Source: Zanthoxylum bungeanum (taxonomy: Eukaryota > Streptophyta > Magnoliopsida > Sapindales > Rutaceae). From it: 64,000 nucleotides of DNA. The translations under genes and the position numbers were made by a program. This document shows, in pieces, positions 1 to 12,233 of the stretch (position 1 is the stretch's first letter; every line of letters starts with the position of its first letter). The notes below the pieces were generated by a model, which made no database searches, had not been told where the DNA came from, and worked only from the letters and a program-made list of their open reading frames with translations. The DNA lies in assembly GCA_019454045.1 (NCBI GenBank), contig SKCR01033456.1:61055-125054 (forward strand), given 5' to 3'.

Positions 1-166
1 CAACTCGTCCACTAGGGACGCCTAGGGGTTTAAAAGCTTGTTGCATACACTAAATGCAACTGTGATCCCTACGAAAGTGGCTTAGTTAAATTTTATTTTA
101 ATGATGTTTATGTTATTTTACTCTATGTTTTGCTCGAGGACTAGCAAAATGTTAGATTTGTGGGTG
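1..166 (+). mobile_element. 3' internal edge and polypurine tract of a gypsy element
   Basis: This stretch matches, in inverted orientation, 31699-31870 of the gag-protease element further right. The shared parts include the block around ctacgaaagtgg and the G-rich run just before the LTR. Here the G-rich run gattTgtgggtg at about 155-166 sits directly before an LTR-like TGATGAGTGG at 167. That is the expected order of internal 3' end, polypurine tract and 3' LTR in Athila/Tat-type gypsy elements. No coding sequence is visible. The element body must lie to the left of the window. Confidence 0.65.
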
Positions 167-623
167 TGATGAGTGGTAATTATATCACTATTTCCCACTC
201 ATTTAACCTAATATTTTGTATAGTTTCTTGAGTTTTGTGAATATTTTGATGTGTTTTGTGTTATTTTGCAGATAAATAAAGTTTCAGGACATTCTAGAGG
301 TGATTTGGACCAAAATAGTGAAAATTGGAAAAAATGGCATTTTGGTCATTTAGCCCGTCGCGACGCGCAAGCCTTTGGCATCGCGATGCCTAACGTGCAC
401 ATGGTCTATGCTAACATGCGTCGCGACACGCTCAATGACCAAAATGCCCTTTTTCCAATTTTCACTATTTTGGTCCAAATCACCTCCAGAATGTCCTGAA
501 ACTTTATTTATCTGCAAAATAACACAAAACACAAAACACATCAAAATATTCACAAAACTCAAGAAACTATACAAAATATTAGGTTAAATGAGTGGGAAAT
601 AGTGATATAATTACCACTCATCA
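167..623. repeat. Palindromic pair of gypsy LTR starts (head-to-head inverted repeat)
   Basis: The left arm (167 to about 370) is repeated almost perfectly, reverse-complemented, in the right arm (about 420-623). Both outer ends read TGATGAGTGGTAAT, the LTR-start signature of this gypsy family. The arms stay alike through the gtcgcgacgc motif and diverge in a spacer of about 50 bp that holds the palindrome gcatcgcgatgc. Open reading frames here are fortuitous. It could be an inverted LTR duplication or a foldback element derived from an LTR. Confidence 0.8.
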
Positions 624-1047
624 ATAGTCATACTACTAATGGGATTCTGAGGGGTCTATCCATGGCGAAGCTATTCCCAGTCCAACGGCTAACAGAACCT
701 CCTATCACACTTGCATAAGTATCCAATACTTAAATATATGAGAACTATGTCGTTAAGCTTCCATAACGCGCACAAGTGTAATACTAGCCTATTCCGCCTT
801 ATAGATGTCAAGTCTCGATAATACTATGACTAGGGATATTTAATGATTAAACCTTTTGTGGATTAATACTGTCTCATATCTTATTAATTCGGTACTAATC
901 ATATGGACTTTTATCATTTATATATCCAAGTAATCCAATTACAAATGATAAAAGAGCAATTTCCTTTGTCACATAGTTAATTTGTACAAAGAACACCATG
1001 TCTTTTACAAATAGTGATGCTATGGTCATAATTGTACAACAATTCAC
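624..1047 (-). repeat. Inverted fragment of the copia-1 LTR
   Basis: This segment is the reverse complement of the first roughly 410 bp of the copia-1 3' LTR (5411 to about 5823). Matching blocks include the region around gataaaagtccatatg, the gttagccgttgg block and the LTR terminus, which reads tgttgtacaattatgacc here on the minus strand. It lies where a direct 5' LTR of copia-1 would be expected, but in the wrong orientation, and stops abruptly at the palindrome ending at 623. Confidence 0.8.
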
Positions 1048-1461
1048 CTACCGGATCTAGGAATTGGATGAGATCCAATTGATCTTAGAGATCTACCTAG
1101 TTAACTTTCATACAGCTTGTTGGCCAAAGTCAAGGTTGTGAGTTATTTAACGGGATCCTAGCCCACTAGGAAACTAGATTTCCCGAGTACTCAATAGAGG
1201 GTTAGAGGCTCGCCGAAAAATAGTGGGAGACCAGTATTAGATTTGCAATTTCGTTTAATACTTGCCAAATACGCGCTTTTAAATTATTTTCGTCATTATA
1301 TATTTATATTAGTTGGACTAATATTTTATTATTTTTATTGAACAGTTGGACTGTACTCTTATAACTTCATTTGTAGTTGATTATATAGTTGGACTATAAT
1401 AATCATTACATTTGATTGTACCCGATATCGTTGATTGGATAGTTGGACTATTACAATCAAG
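1048..1461 (+). other. Leader upstream of copia-1 gag
   Basis: Non-coding, between the inverted LTR fragment and the gag start. It contains several copies of a short phrase around agttggact (about 1310-1450). I could not find a convincing initiator-tRNA primer-binding site, so the true 5' LTR and PBS seem lost. Confidence 0.4.
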
Positions 1462-4400
1462 ATGACTGGAAAGATTATTGCTAGAGACATCATCATGGGC
1501 GATAATGTCTTTAACGGTGTGAATTTTCCAAATTGGGAGATGAATCTCAGGATTATCCTGGGAGCCGAGAAGTTACTCTATGTTATAGACAGACCTCCTG
1601 GGCCTGAGCCCAGACATAACCGGGTAGTTGATCATGAGCTTTGGAAGACTTATAATGATGACAACTCAACTGCTCAATCTATCATGCTTGCCTAACTGAC
1701 CCCTCAATTTCATCGTCAAAATAAGGGATTGGATCCCTACAACATGATGTTGAAATTGAAGGACCTTCAAAGATCTTATATTAGATCTCAGAAGTATGAA
1801 TTGCAAAAGAAGCTCTTTCACTCACGTATGTCAGAGGGTAAATCTGTCGAGCACTATGTGTCGCAGATGATTGCTGACATCGAACAGCTAGGTCAGCTGG
1901 GCATAACCTTCGAGGCTGAGACTTCTATAGATTTGATCTTACAGTCACTGCCCGACTGTTGGGGCGGGTTCATCATGAACTACAATATGATGAACCAATA
2001 GAAGACTCTTGGAGAGTTGATGGCGATGCTGAAAGAGGCAGAGCCAGAGCTTCTGAAGGGCAAGAAGTGCGAGACGCATCTTACTTCGACATCTCATAAG
2101 GCCAAGGCTTGGCCGAAGGCTTCTGGATGTGTGAAGAAGAAGAAAAGAAAGGGCAAGGCCAAATCGTCAAAGTCTTCTGGGAAGGCAAATGACATATCCC
2201 AAGATGTTTGCCTACATTGTGGCAAACAGGGTCACTGGAAGCGTGACTACCGTGAGTACTAGGCGCACATGAAGGAAGTGAAGACGGGCAAGGCTCCGGC
2301 TTCAGGTATGTTTGTTATTGAAATAAACATGTCTACTTCTAGTTTTAAAAATTGGATTTTTGATTCTGGATGTGGTACTTATATATGTACTGATGTGCAG
2401 GATCTGCAGATTAGCAGGAAACTGGCTTCAGGCGAGATTAACCTACGAGTTGGAAACGGGACGAGAGTCGCTGTTTTGGCTGTAGGGACCTATGTTTTGG
2501 AACTACCCTGGGGGCATGTACTTTCAGTATCAGACTGTTATTATGTACCTAGTTTGACTAGAAACATTATCTCTCTATCTTGTTTGACCCAATACGGGTA
2601 TACCTTTATATTTCGGAACACTGAGTGTTTTGTTTATAAAGATAATTTTGAGATATGTACAGCTGATGCTAATAATGGTTTTTATATTTTGAATATAAAT
2701 GAATCTCAAACATATAATATGACAAACAAAATGCTCAAATTGAGTAAAACAGATGAAACTTATATGTGGCATTGTCTTCTGGGACACATTAACAAGACTC
2801 GTATATCCATACTTTCGAAGAATGGATACTTGGATGGATTTGATCCTAATTCATATGACGTCTGTGAATCATGTTTATTAGGCAAAATGACTAAAAAGCC
2901 TTTTAGCGGTAAAAGTGTACATGCCACCGAACTGTTAGCCCTCATTCATAGTGATGTATGTGGGCCCATGTCTAACCAGGCTAGAGATGGATATGAATAC
3001 TTCGTAACTTTTACGGATGATGCATCGCGTTATGGTTATGTGTATCTTATGAGACACAAGTCGGAAACTTTTGAGAAAGTCAAAGAGTTTCGACACGAAG
3101 TAGGAAAACAGACCGGCAAAAGTATTAAAACACTGCGGTCGGACCATAGTGGAGAATACTTAAGCAATGAGTTTCTCGATTACCTGAAAGAATATGGTAT
3201 TCTTCCACAGCGGACTCCTCCCGGAACACCTCAATTGAACGGTGTGTCCGAACAGAGAAACCAAACTTTGTTAGACATGGTAAGGTCAATGATGAGTCGC
3301 ACTGAGCTACCAATTTCCTTCTGGTGATACGCATTGAACAGTACAATACTTATTTTGAATAAGGTTCCGTCAAAGTCTGTTGGACAGACTCCATATGAAA
3401 TATGGACAGGAAAGACACCGGGTTTCTCATTCCTGAAGATTTGGGGATCCTGGGCATATGTTAAACGTTTTGATGGTACCAAATTAGAACCCAAATCGGA
3501 TAAGTGCCTATTTGTAGGTTATCCTAGGGAAACCAAAGGATATTACTTCTACAACCCAAAAGAGAACAAGGTATTTGTTGCTCTCCATGCGGTTTTCCTG
3601 GAGAAGAAATTCCTAAATGCAGGGGTAAGTGGGAGGAAAGTAGAACTCGATGAAAATCAAAGTGATACTGTTAATGGCACAGACTCCCTCATGGAACATG
3701 GACAGCTCATCAGGGATGAGACTGTACCACAATCTTCTAATACACAAGAACCGCGAGGTCGGAGAGAGTCAGAAAATAACCTGAGAGGTATGGGTTTCTG
3801 ATCTCACCTCATGTAGACATTAATCTTATTGAGGATAATGAACCGACTATGTATGAGGTAACGATACAAGGTATCGACTCCATTTTATGGAAAACTGCCA
3901 TGAAGTCTGAAATGGATTCCATGTATACAACCAAGTTTGGACACTGGTTGATGTACGAGAAGGCATTGTGCCAATTGGTAGCAAATGAGTCTTCATGGTG
4001 AAGACAGACATGGATGGCAACAAACAAACGTAAGCGAAAGGGTATCATCATCAACATGGTGTTGATTAAGATGAAACCTTTTACCTGTTTCCATGATTAA
4101 ATCCATTCGGATAATGCTTGCTATTGCTGCATATTTCGACTATGAAATATGGCAGATGGACGTCAAAATCACTTTCTTTAATGGAAACCTTTTGGAGGAT
4201 GTTTATATACAATAGCCTGATGGTTTTATCGTGCCAAAACATGCAAATAAGGTTTGCAAGTTAAATCGATTCATTTATGGATTGAAGCAAGCATTGCATT
4301 CTTGGAACCAATATTTTGATGAGATCATAATGGTATATGGTTTCATTCAAAATGATGATGATTCTTATGTATATAAGAAGGTTAGTGGGAGCACACTGAC

Positions 4401-5396
4401 AATGATTGTCATATACGTTGATGATGTAGTGCTTCTTAGCAATGACATTCCCATATTAAAATCGGTGAAAGCTTGGCTTTCATTAAAATTCTCCTTGAAA
4501 TTCTTGGGAGAGATAACATTTATTCTAGGAATAAGGATCTACTAGGATAGATCTAAAAGTTGTTGGCACTCTCCAAGAACTCGTACATTGACAGTGTTGA
4601 AGAGATTCAACATGGATCACTCCAAGAGGGGATGTTTCCGGTGTCACATGACGTCTCTCTATCTAAGGACATGTGTCCTAAAACACAAAATGAGAGAGAT
4701 ACAATGAGTCAGATCTCGTTCGCTTCTGCAGTCGGATCGATCATGTATGCCATGATATGTACGCGACCTGATGTCTCATATACTTTGAGCATGTGCAGTC
4801 GCTATCAGGCCGATCCAAGTGATGGTCACTGGATTGCTGTTAAGAATATCCTTAAGTATCTTAGACGAACTAAGGATACTTTCTTAGTCTATGGAGATGG
4901 AGAACTTGAGGTAACTGGATTCACCGATGCAAGTTTCCAAACCGATAAAGACGACTCTAAGTCACAATCTGGGTACATATTTTGTTTGAAAAACGGAGCA
5001 GTGAGCTGGAAGTCTTCCAAGTAAGAGACTGTTGCCAATTCAACAACAGAAGCGGAATATATCGTTGCAGCTGAGGCAGCAAAAGAAGCAGTTTGGATCC
5101 GTCAATTCCTAATTGGATTAGGAGTAGTTCTATTAGCAGCTGAGCCTGCTCCTTTGTATTGTGACAATAATAAGGCTATAACGCATGCTAAGGAACTGCG
5201 GTCTCATCAACGATCCAAGCATGTATTTCGACATTTCCATCTGATTCGTGAGATCATACATCGTTGCGATGTGAAGATCGAAAAGATCGCTTCAGATAAC
5301 GACATTGCAGATCCGCTAATGAAAGCTATTTCTCAGCAAAAGTTTGAGCGACTCGTACATAGTTCAGGTGTTGGACACTTGAGTGATTGGCTATAG
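1462..5396 (+). pseudogene. Ty1/copia gag-pol polyprotein, degenerate (copia-1)
   Basis: Domains are in the copia order: gag, CCHC knuckle, aspartic protease, GAG-pre-integrase, integrase, reverse transcriptase, RNase H. Visible motifs are the knuckle CLHCGKQGHWKRDY at about 2210-2255, protease DSGC at about 2368, integrase HSDVCGP, LRSDHSGEY and NGVSEQRN (the D, D and E acidic positions), RT YVDDVVL at about 4415, and RNase H FTDAS, EAEY and YCDNN. From 1462 to about 3801 the frame is constant and broken only by in-frame stops (near 1693, 1999, 2260, 3325 and 3799). Between about 3800 and 4090, and near 4550, it shifts frame several times. The last knuckle cysteine is a tyrosine. A non-functional retrotransposon relic. 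Confidence 0.93.
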
Positions 5397-5410
5397 GCCA
5401 ACTGGGATAT
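5397..5410 (+). other. Polypurine tract of copia-1
   Basis: The short stretch gccaactgggatat lies between the RNase H stop codon and the LTR start TGTTAG at 5411. It matches the usual copia arrangement of a purine-rich, GGGA-containing tract adjoining the 3' LTR, slightly decayed. Confidence 0.6.
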
Positions 5411-7277
5411 TGTTAGACAATTATGACCCATAGCATCACTATTTGTAAAAGACATGGTGTTTTTGTACAAATTAACTATGTGACAAAGGAAATTGCTCTT
5501 TTATCATTTTGTAATTGGATTACTTTGATATATAAATGATAAAAGTCCATATGATTAGTACTGAATTAATAAGATATGAGACAGTATTAATCCATGAAAG
5601 GTTTAATCATTAAATCTACCTAGTTGTAGTATTATCGAGACTGGATTGAATAATACGGAATATGCTAGTATTACACTAGTGCGCATTATGGAAGCTTAAC
5701 GGCATAGTTCTCATATATTTAAGTATTGGATACTTATGCAAGTGTGATAGGAGGTTCTGTTAGCCGTTGGACCGGGAACAGCTTCGCTCTGGATAGACGC
5801 CTCAGAATCCCATTGGTAGTATGACTATGTGTCTATGGGAATCCGAATCAGGGTAGGTGTATGTGGTCTTAACCTGAGACTTGCATCGCTAATACTTGCG
5901 ACAATCAGTATACTTTGGTTTTGGTCGTTCGGAACTTTAACAAGTTCTGTGTACACCTCTTCTGGGTATACTGAGAATCGTAGTGAATTGGGTGTGATGT
6001 CAAGATGGAAGTATCACTTCAGTCATATGGAGATGATGATCACGCAGGATACATAACTAGTTCTCTAATATGCTGTAGCTATCGGGATAGTATGACAAGG
6101 TCATGATTATTCGATTACATAGACTAGTTGCTGATGATCCGATATATGCTTCGTACGGGGCAGACACAATTCCAGCCTCAGGCCTAGCATGTGACTTCTG
6201 ATACTGGATTGTAATACGCAATACATAGTATATTATGCCTGATATAGATTATATATTCTTCGTTGAATATTTCTGGAGAATTGGGTAGACACGGTGCTTT
6301 GCTAGAAGCCAACCATGTCTTGTAAATCGGTAAGAATATGGTACGGGGTACGCACATGTTCGGATAGTCCGATGACATTTGACTCGAACATAATTAATCT
6401 GGGATTAATTATGAGAGAGAAAATTAATCTGGGATTAATTATGAAAGAGAAAATTAATCTGGGATTAATTGCGGTAAGAATTAATCTGGGATTAATTCAT
6501 CTATAAGAGAGAACGCGATTAATTTGGAATTAATCGGCAAAGTAAATTTAATAGTTAAATTAGATTTTGCTATTTAATTGGGCTAAAATAATATATCAGA
6601 TATATTATTTGAAATTGGATTTCAATACGGAATTAAAATTGGATTTTAATTCAATCAAACGAATTAATTTGGAATTAATTCGTAAGCGAGTTTCGTAATA
6701 ATTTTGCTAGGCATTATTATTTAATTAAATTGGATTTAATTACGTAGCGACGGAAAATTCGTTTAATCGGATTAAACGAACCCGAGCCTGAAGTGTGTTG
6801 AGCAAGCCAACTTGAATTTTTTATTTAAGTGGTGGGGCCCACTAACTTACATCAATTGTCAACTAGTTGATGGAAGTAGTTGGGAGCTTTTAATGCAACT
6901 TCTTCCAACACACTTTGTTTAGCTTTTTGGAAAAGCATATACACTTTTTGAAAGTCAATTTTGTGTATTAGTTTTTGGAAAAAAAAATATCAAAAATACT
7001 ATCTCTTCATTTCTTTCTCTTTGTCATGACCTTGGGTTCTATTCTCCATTGATTTTGCTTCAAAAATCAAGCAAGCTAGCACTTAAGGAGTCTTGTGAGG
7101 TGATAGAGAAACTCACCCTTAGGTTGGAAACACTCAACATAAAGCTTGGAGCTTAGAACATTCAAAGATTTGTGAAAATCACTCATCCGATCAATGTAAG
7201 TTTTTTTCGAAACTCACTTGATTTTTCCCACACAATATCATGACTTAGAGACCTTGGGCATGTCTAGGACACTAACA
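5411..7277 (+). repeat. 3' LTR of copia-1
   Basis: Begins TGTTAG right after the RNase H stop and polypurine tract and ends at the matching inverted terminus CTAACA at 7277, giving about 1.87 kb. Its first 410 bp recur inverted at 624-1047. Sequence after 7277 belongs to a Tat-type LTR, so copia-1 probably inserted into that LTR. The right boundary is inferred from the terminal inverted repeat only. No TSD could be confirmed because the left flank is rearranged. Confidence 0.65.
6391..6505 (+). repeat. About 30-bp tandem repeat in the copia-1 LTR
   Basis: Four successive units share the core attaatctgggattaatt, each itself a short inverted repeat around a CTGGG loop. Units 1-3 are separated by atgagagagaaa-like linkers and the fourth has diverged. 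The array opens a longer run of small hairpins that continues to about 6785. Confidence 0.85.
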
Positions 7278-7465
7278 GGACCATGCTAGGGGTGTAGTGC
7301 AGTTTTAAATCATTCTCAGTGTCTCATATTGGGTGGCGACTCCTTTATTCTCTAGCTCGTCCCCCTTGTAGGGCTATTCGTAGTTTCTAGAGGATGCGAG
7401 CCCAATAGTGTAGTGGTCGTCAACATCATAGGCATAGCGTTAAACCCCACTTCATTCCTACATAT
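7278..7465 (+). repeat. 3' end of a Tat-type gypsy LTR (truncated)
   Basis: Aligns with the 3' part of element A's LTRs (about 43720-43876) and with the inverted solo LTR (about 23342-23530). Shared phrases are gggtggcgactcc, gcgagcccaatag and catcataggcatagcg. Only the last roughly 190 bp survive after the copia-1 terminus. Confidence 0.75.
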
Positions 7466-7483
7466 GAAACTCCACTGGGGATA
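7466..7483 (+). other. Primer-binding-site remnant of a Tat-type element
   Basis: The stretch around aaactccactggggat, followed by agagaatcgggcccgaa, matches the PBS region of element A (tggcgactccactgggga at 43880-43897). The first bases have decayed. From memory, Ogre/Tat elements use a PBS of this type, matched to tRNA-Arg. Confidence 0.6.
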
Positions 7484-8212
7484 GAGAATCGGGCCCGAAA
7501 AAATACCTTGTAGTATTTATGGTGAGATTGAAGAGAACCATGTATTCATCTTTAGCATGCACTTTTTAACCTTGATGGCGTATCATATTGAGAAATCATT
7601 TTCACTCAAGGCGGTGGATTGGTATATGATGATAACCATCACTTATTGGCACATACCCTTGTGTATTTAGGTGCGTTCATTTGCTCGATTGAACCCTTGA
7701 GTTAGGAGACCTAGTTATGGACACTCCTTTATATCCTTAGGTATAAAAAGTGGGGAGACCTAGTTGTGGGCAACCCTTCACCGATAAGAGCTTAAGTTGT
7801 ACCCTTATGAGCCCACATAAAAAGCTCATAATTGTTATCTATAAAAGCGTCTCTTGTGCTTGGGTTTGGGCTCCCAATTATTCGAAGTTGTTTGAACATT
7901 TTTACATAGGGTGTAAACTTGTTAGGTCTTTTCAACTGCGAAAAGTTTACATTTCATGATAATTGGGCCAAATGCTTTGAGATATCAATGGGCCACCACA
8001 TATGCAAACCTCGTTGGGCTTTAAAATATTTATTTAAAATCCAAAAGTGCCAAATCATTAGTCTGATATTGCTACTGGCTTTCATCAAGAGGGTACGCCT
8101 TGTTTTGCCCATTTGGACATCTCTACAACTTTCTAAGCCCATCCCAAAATAACCAAGATTACTAAGGGTCTGATTCATTGTTCTTAGACAATGGAACGAT
8201 CCCCATATTAGG
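7484..8212 (+). other. Leader of a Tat-type element (non-coding)
   Basis: Parts resemble the leader of element A (43900-44400), for example the stretch around gggcaacccttcaccgataagagc compared with 44325-44350. No gene is supported, and the small ORFs are incidental. Confidence 0.55.
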
Positions 8213-8578
8213 TTGACCAAGAAGATGTTGGAAGAAAATTTTAAAGAGTATGTTGACCGCTGGAGAAGCTACCTATTGCGAATGCAGACAATGACCTCAG
8301 AGAATGACCAAATTAAGATAATCATCAAGGGCATAAAACCCTCAATGTATAACAAATTGAGAAGGATGGCCTCCATGATTTCAGACTTTAGGCAGTTGAA
8401 AGAGATTGTCATGGACATCGAAGAAGAAGAGGTTGAAAATAAAAATACTACAGGTAGAATCGGAAGACAACCGAGGGACCTTCAGGGGCCAAGGCTAGCC
8501 CTACCGAGATCGTTGTTATCTGAAACCACAAATTTTCCAACTTTGGCAGACCCCTGTCAAAAATATTTGAGAAATTAA
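8213..8578 (+). pseudogene. Gypsy gag fragment
   Basis: About 120 residues beginning near the motif EYVDRWRSYLLRMQ and continuing with IKGIKPSMYNKLRRM. This resembles the central part of plant Retrotrans_gag proteins, where a YxxRWR segment is followed by a short I-x-G-L-x-P segment. There is no N-terminal part, protease or RT nearby. The fragment sits downstream of the Tat-type leader in the expected order and is cut at 8872 by the copia-2 LTR. Assignment is by motif pattern only. Confidence 0.6.
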
Positions 8579-8872
8579 GAAAATAAGGCTTGTTGTAACA
8601 CTTAGACTCAAAACCCTTACCTAATCCATATTGCGACAGTAAGGTTGGAGAGTGCAATGAGTTTTGGGATGATTTTTCCAGTGGTGATGAGGAAGACGTT
8701 AAGGGCATGCCTAGCAGTGATAGATTTTATAACAATGCCCGTAAGAAAGGGATAAAAGAGGAAGAGAAAGAAAAATAGAATAATGATAATGAGGGAGAAG
8801 ACATCGTACTCTAGCAACTCAAAAAGACTCAGGAATAGATCAGCATTTGGGAGCAACTATGCTCCTCACAAG

Positions 8873-11460
8873 TGTTGGAGTTGGTGATTGGAGCGTCATT
8901 CCGAATAATGTATTGTAGATTATATTTTATTAATTATTAATTAAATAACTATATTTTCATTTCAACTTTGTTAATGGAAATTATTATGTTATAATGCATA
9001 TAAGTTTGATAAATAAATATGTTGAGAATGATATCTAACTTAGAATAGTCATGTAGTAATATTGGACACTAGGTGGTCTGAAATTGGGATAATATTACTA
9101 TTATAAACTATTCTTAAAGTAAATATTTATATTCGTTGGTTTTATAATACGATCGAATTCCTATAACCTATAAGACTAACACATGTCATTTATTGGAATT
9201 GGAGTTCCAATGGTCTAACCCAATGGACCATGAGCAAGGGAAGCTCGTATAGACATGTGGGTATTTGTTTGAGCGAATGCTAAATAACTCACATGTGATT
9301 CCTAATAGTTATAAGTACACACCATCGTCAATGTGAATCTCCTCGAGTTAAGTAGAATATGTGATCATTTGACTATAAGATAATATTGATTTTGTATGTG
9401 ATCCTCCACACTTTGATGTCATGTATGTCAGAGATATTTCATGGTCAGACTGCTAGATGTTCATTGGGTGTAGACTGATGCACTCGTTAATTAACTGTGT
9501 ATAAAGATAGGATCTATCAGCTCATATGTGTACCAAAATGGGTTAAGGTATCCATGTGAGTAAATCACGATTCTTAAAACTTTGGCCAAAGTTGATCACC
9601 TAGGGTTGATCACATATACATCAAAAATACTATTTTGATTAGTTGTAAAGAATCTTGGACATTTCAACAGTATGAGATATGCGCCTTGAAAACTTGACGG
9701 TGTAATCTATATTTCGTAAGCATAACTTAGATAGCCTACGACAGAGGGATTGTTAAACATATGCGATGACATAGACTTGTATAGTTCAAAAAGGTCATTC
9801 GTGTTCTTTGTAAATTAGAAGGTGGTCGAATTGCGTACATATGACCTAGGCCTATATGACGAACGTGTCAAAACTTAGAGAATCCCACAATATGAAGTGT
9901 ACTAGTTGAGAACTTCGGTAGCCAATAATGTTTCATAATAAATAATATTTGATATTATAATTATCAATCAAAGAAATTAAATATTATTGGATAACATTAA
10001 TTATTTATTTGACCAATTGAGATTAATTAGATTAATCCAAATTAATAATCACATAAGAGTTTTGTTGTAATTTCATAAATATCTCTACCATTGGAGGATA
10101 TTTTGGTAGCTATAAAATATGCAAAAATAGGTGTATTTGGTTTGATTTAATTGGATTAATCAAATGGTTAGTCTTTGGAATAATCAAATGGTTAAATTTT
10201 TGTCTAGATTTAATTGGATTAAATCAAAGTGGTAGACAAAATTGATTAGTTACTCCTAATATGCATATTTGGAGAAATTGGATTAAGCCCACCTTAAATT
10301 TGATTAAAATTTTTATTAATTAAAAAAATACATAAGCTTGATTATAAAAGGAAAACTTGAGTAATTTTGGATTAAGGCAAATTAGAAGAAAAAATATCCT
10401 AAAGAAAGTATTTGTGAGAGAAGTTTTGGATCTTCTCTACATTTTCAATAATGAGAAGAAGATTGGATCTTGGAATCAAGCTTTCTAGGTAAGTTTGATT
10501 TTCTCTAAAGTTATGTTTTTCATTAGTGAGTTATTATCATTATGAAGCATTTAGTGATTTATTATATATTGGATACATAATTACATAACGTGAAGTTGAA
10601 GTTAGGCTAATGAATTGTGTATGGATGATTTGAAAGCATAAACACAATATGCTTGTGATTAGGTCAAATATGTTCATGTTGGACATGAAACATAAAATTA
10701 GAGTTTAGAACTCTAGATAAAAGACTGAAGCTATTGCTACCATTCTAGAATGATGTGACTATCTTTAAGTGACCTAGAATTGTTCATGAGTCACTTCTTT
10801 GTGGGATTCTAATTTAGTTTGTATTTTGATTCAAAGTAATCCATATATGAATTTAGAATACAAGTATATTTTTTATGTAACATATTGGTTTTGATGTTAA
10901 AATTAGATTTTGGGTGTTAGGGATTGTTTGGAGAGAATTGGAAGCATTTTGGAGTAAGAAAATTAGATTTCTAGCTCTCTAGAATGTATTGACGCACCAC
11001 TGGGAAGTCATTGGCGAGCTATTAGAAAATATTACAAAAATTACATTCTAGTAGGCATTGGTGTGCCACTATGCGAAGGGAGGCATGCCAATGCGAAATT
11101 GCATGCTCAAATGCGCATGCTGAATACACGTTTGAGCGTGCATTGCAGTTATATCTCACGCTCGTTGCGTGGTGACACGCTCAGCATAGGCACGTGAGCA
11201 TGTGCTTAGGGCATGAGTTGGGGGCGCACGCGCATGCATAGCGCACGCGTGAGTAGTTTGCGCCACTCGACTCCAGTTTTGGCCTTTTGGATTCCAATTT
11301 TTCCCAGATTTATTTTCCTATGGACTCATAATGGAATCTAGTATTTCAATAAATTATTTAAAAATACAACCATGCTCTATATCAATGGGTTCGACTGATT
11401 TCTACTACGCGGGGTACCGATCTGACCCTAGGGGTTCCACATCCGCCCTCACAGAATGGT
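8873..11460 (+). repeat. 5' LTR of copia-2 (right edge uncertain)
   Basis: The first 860 bp match 25768-26625 closely, for example around agaatagtcatgtagtaat and accatgagcaagggaagctc. Beyond that the 3' copy is lost, so the LTR end cannot be fixed. I place it near 11460, before the repeated leader. Contains several small inverted repeats at 10015-10280 and a GC-rich block at about 11040-11275. Confidence 0.6.
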
Positions 11461-11736
11461 ACACATTTTAAATAGAAAGTCATGTTGTTACATGTTGTTA
11501 CATGTATTTGAATATATGCCTGTCCAATTTTAATTTAATTATGCACAATTCATATTAGATATTCATTGTATGTTTTAAATTAAAATTTATTTGACCTAAG
11601 TATGTTAATGACTTGATTGTCATAAATCTCCCAAGATTAGGTTATTACTTTTAAGAAATAATATTAATAATGTTGGAGCATTATTGGATGGTCCGTCTTT
11701 TCAATACGAAGATGAATGAGTCCTTATTACTTATGC

Positions 11737-12050
11737 CCAATATCGTCCTTATTGTGAGGGTATAAGTGGTCAAAACTTAGGTCACTCCGATAAAACATAA
11801 GATGTAGCGTGATGAGTTGATGTAGTCACCCAATATTGTCATTATTATGAGGGTGTACTTACGAAGTTCATTAGTGCACATTGACAAGTATACACATAGA
11901 ACACGTCTTAATCCAATACCATCATTACTGTGAGGATAAGAAATAGTTCAGGACTAAACTTAGGAGTCACATAGATGTGATTGACCTTTGAGGTATACCT
12001 AATGAGTTTATAAAGGCCAATAACATCATTATTGTGAGGATGAAGTAAAT
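11737..12050 (+). repeat. Degenerate repeat of about 90 bp in the copia-2 leader
   Basis: A phrase of the form caatay-rtc-attatt-gtgaggrt appears at about 11738, 11831, 11914 and 12018, spaced 83-104 bp. Units have diverged between the shared cores. It lies just upstream of gag. Confidence 0.65.
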
Positions 12051-12233
12051 GTCAATGGATCCACTTCCCGTTATGAAATTTTGATTGTCAAATTTCTATT
12101 TTTTCTATTAAGGAAGATTACAGAATTACGTAAAGTAATAAGAGGACACTAATAGATGTAAAATTCATAATCGTATTAGTGTTTTTATATTGAAATGAAA
12201 ATATTCTGCTAGTATTTAATTATTATCTTGTAA

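Noticed and set aside
251..587. Mirror-image ORFs on both strands at the left edge
   Set aside because: They are the two arms of the LTR palindrome read in opposite directions.
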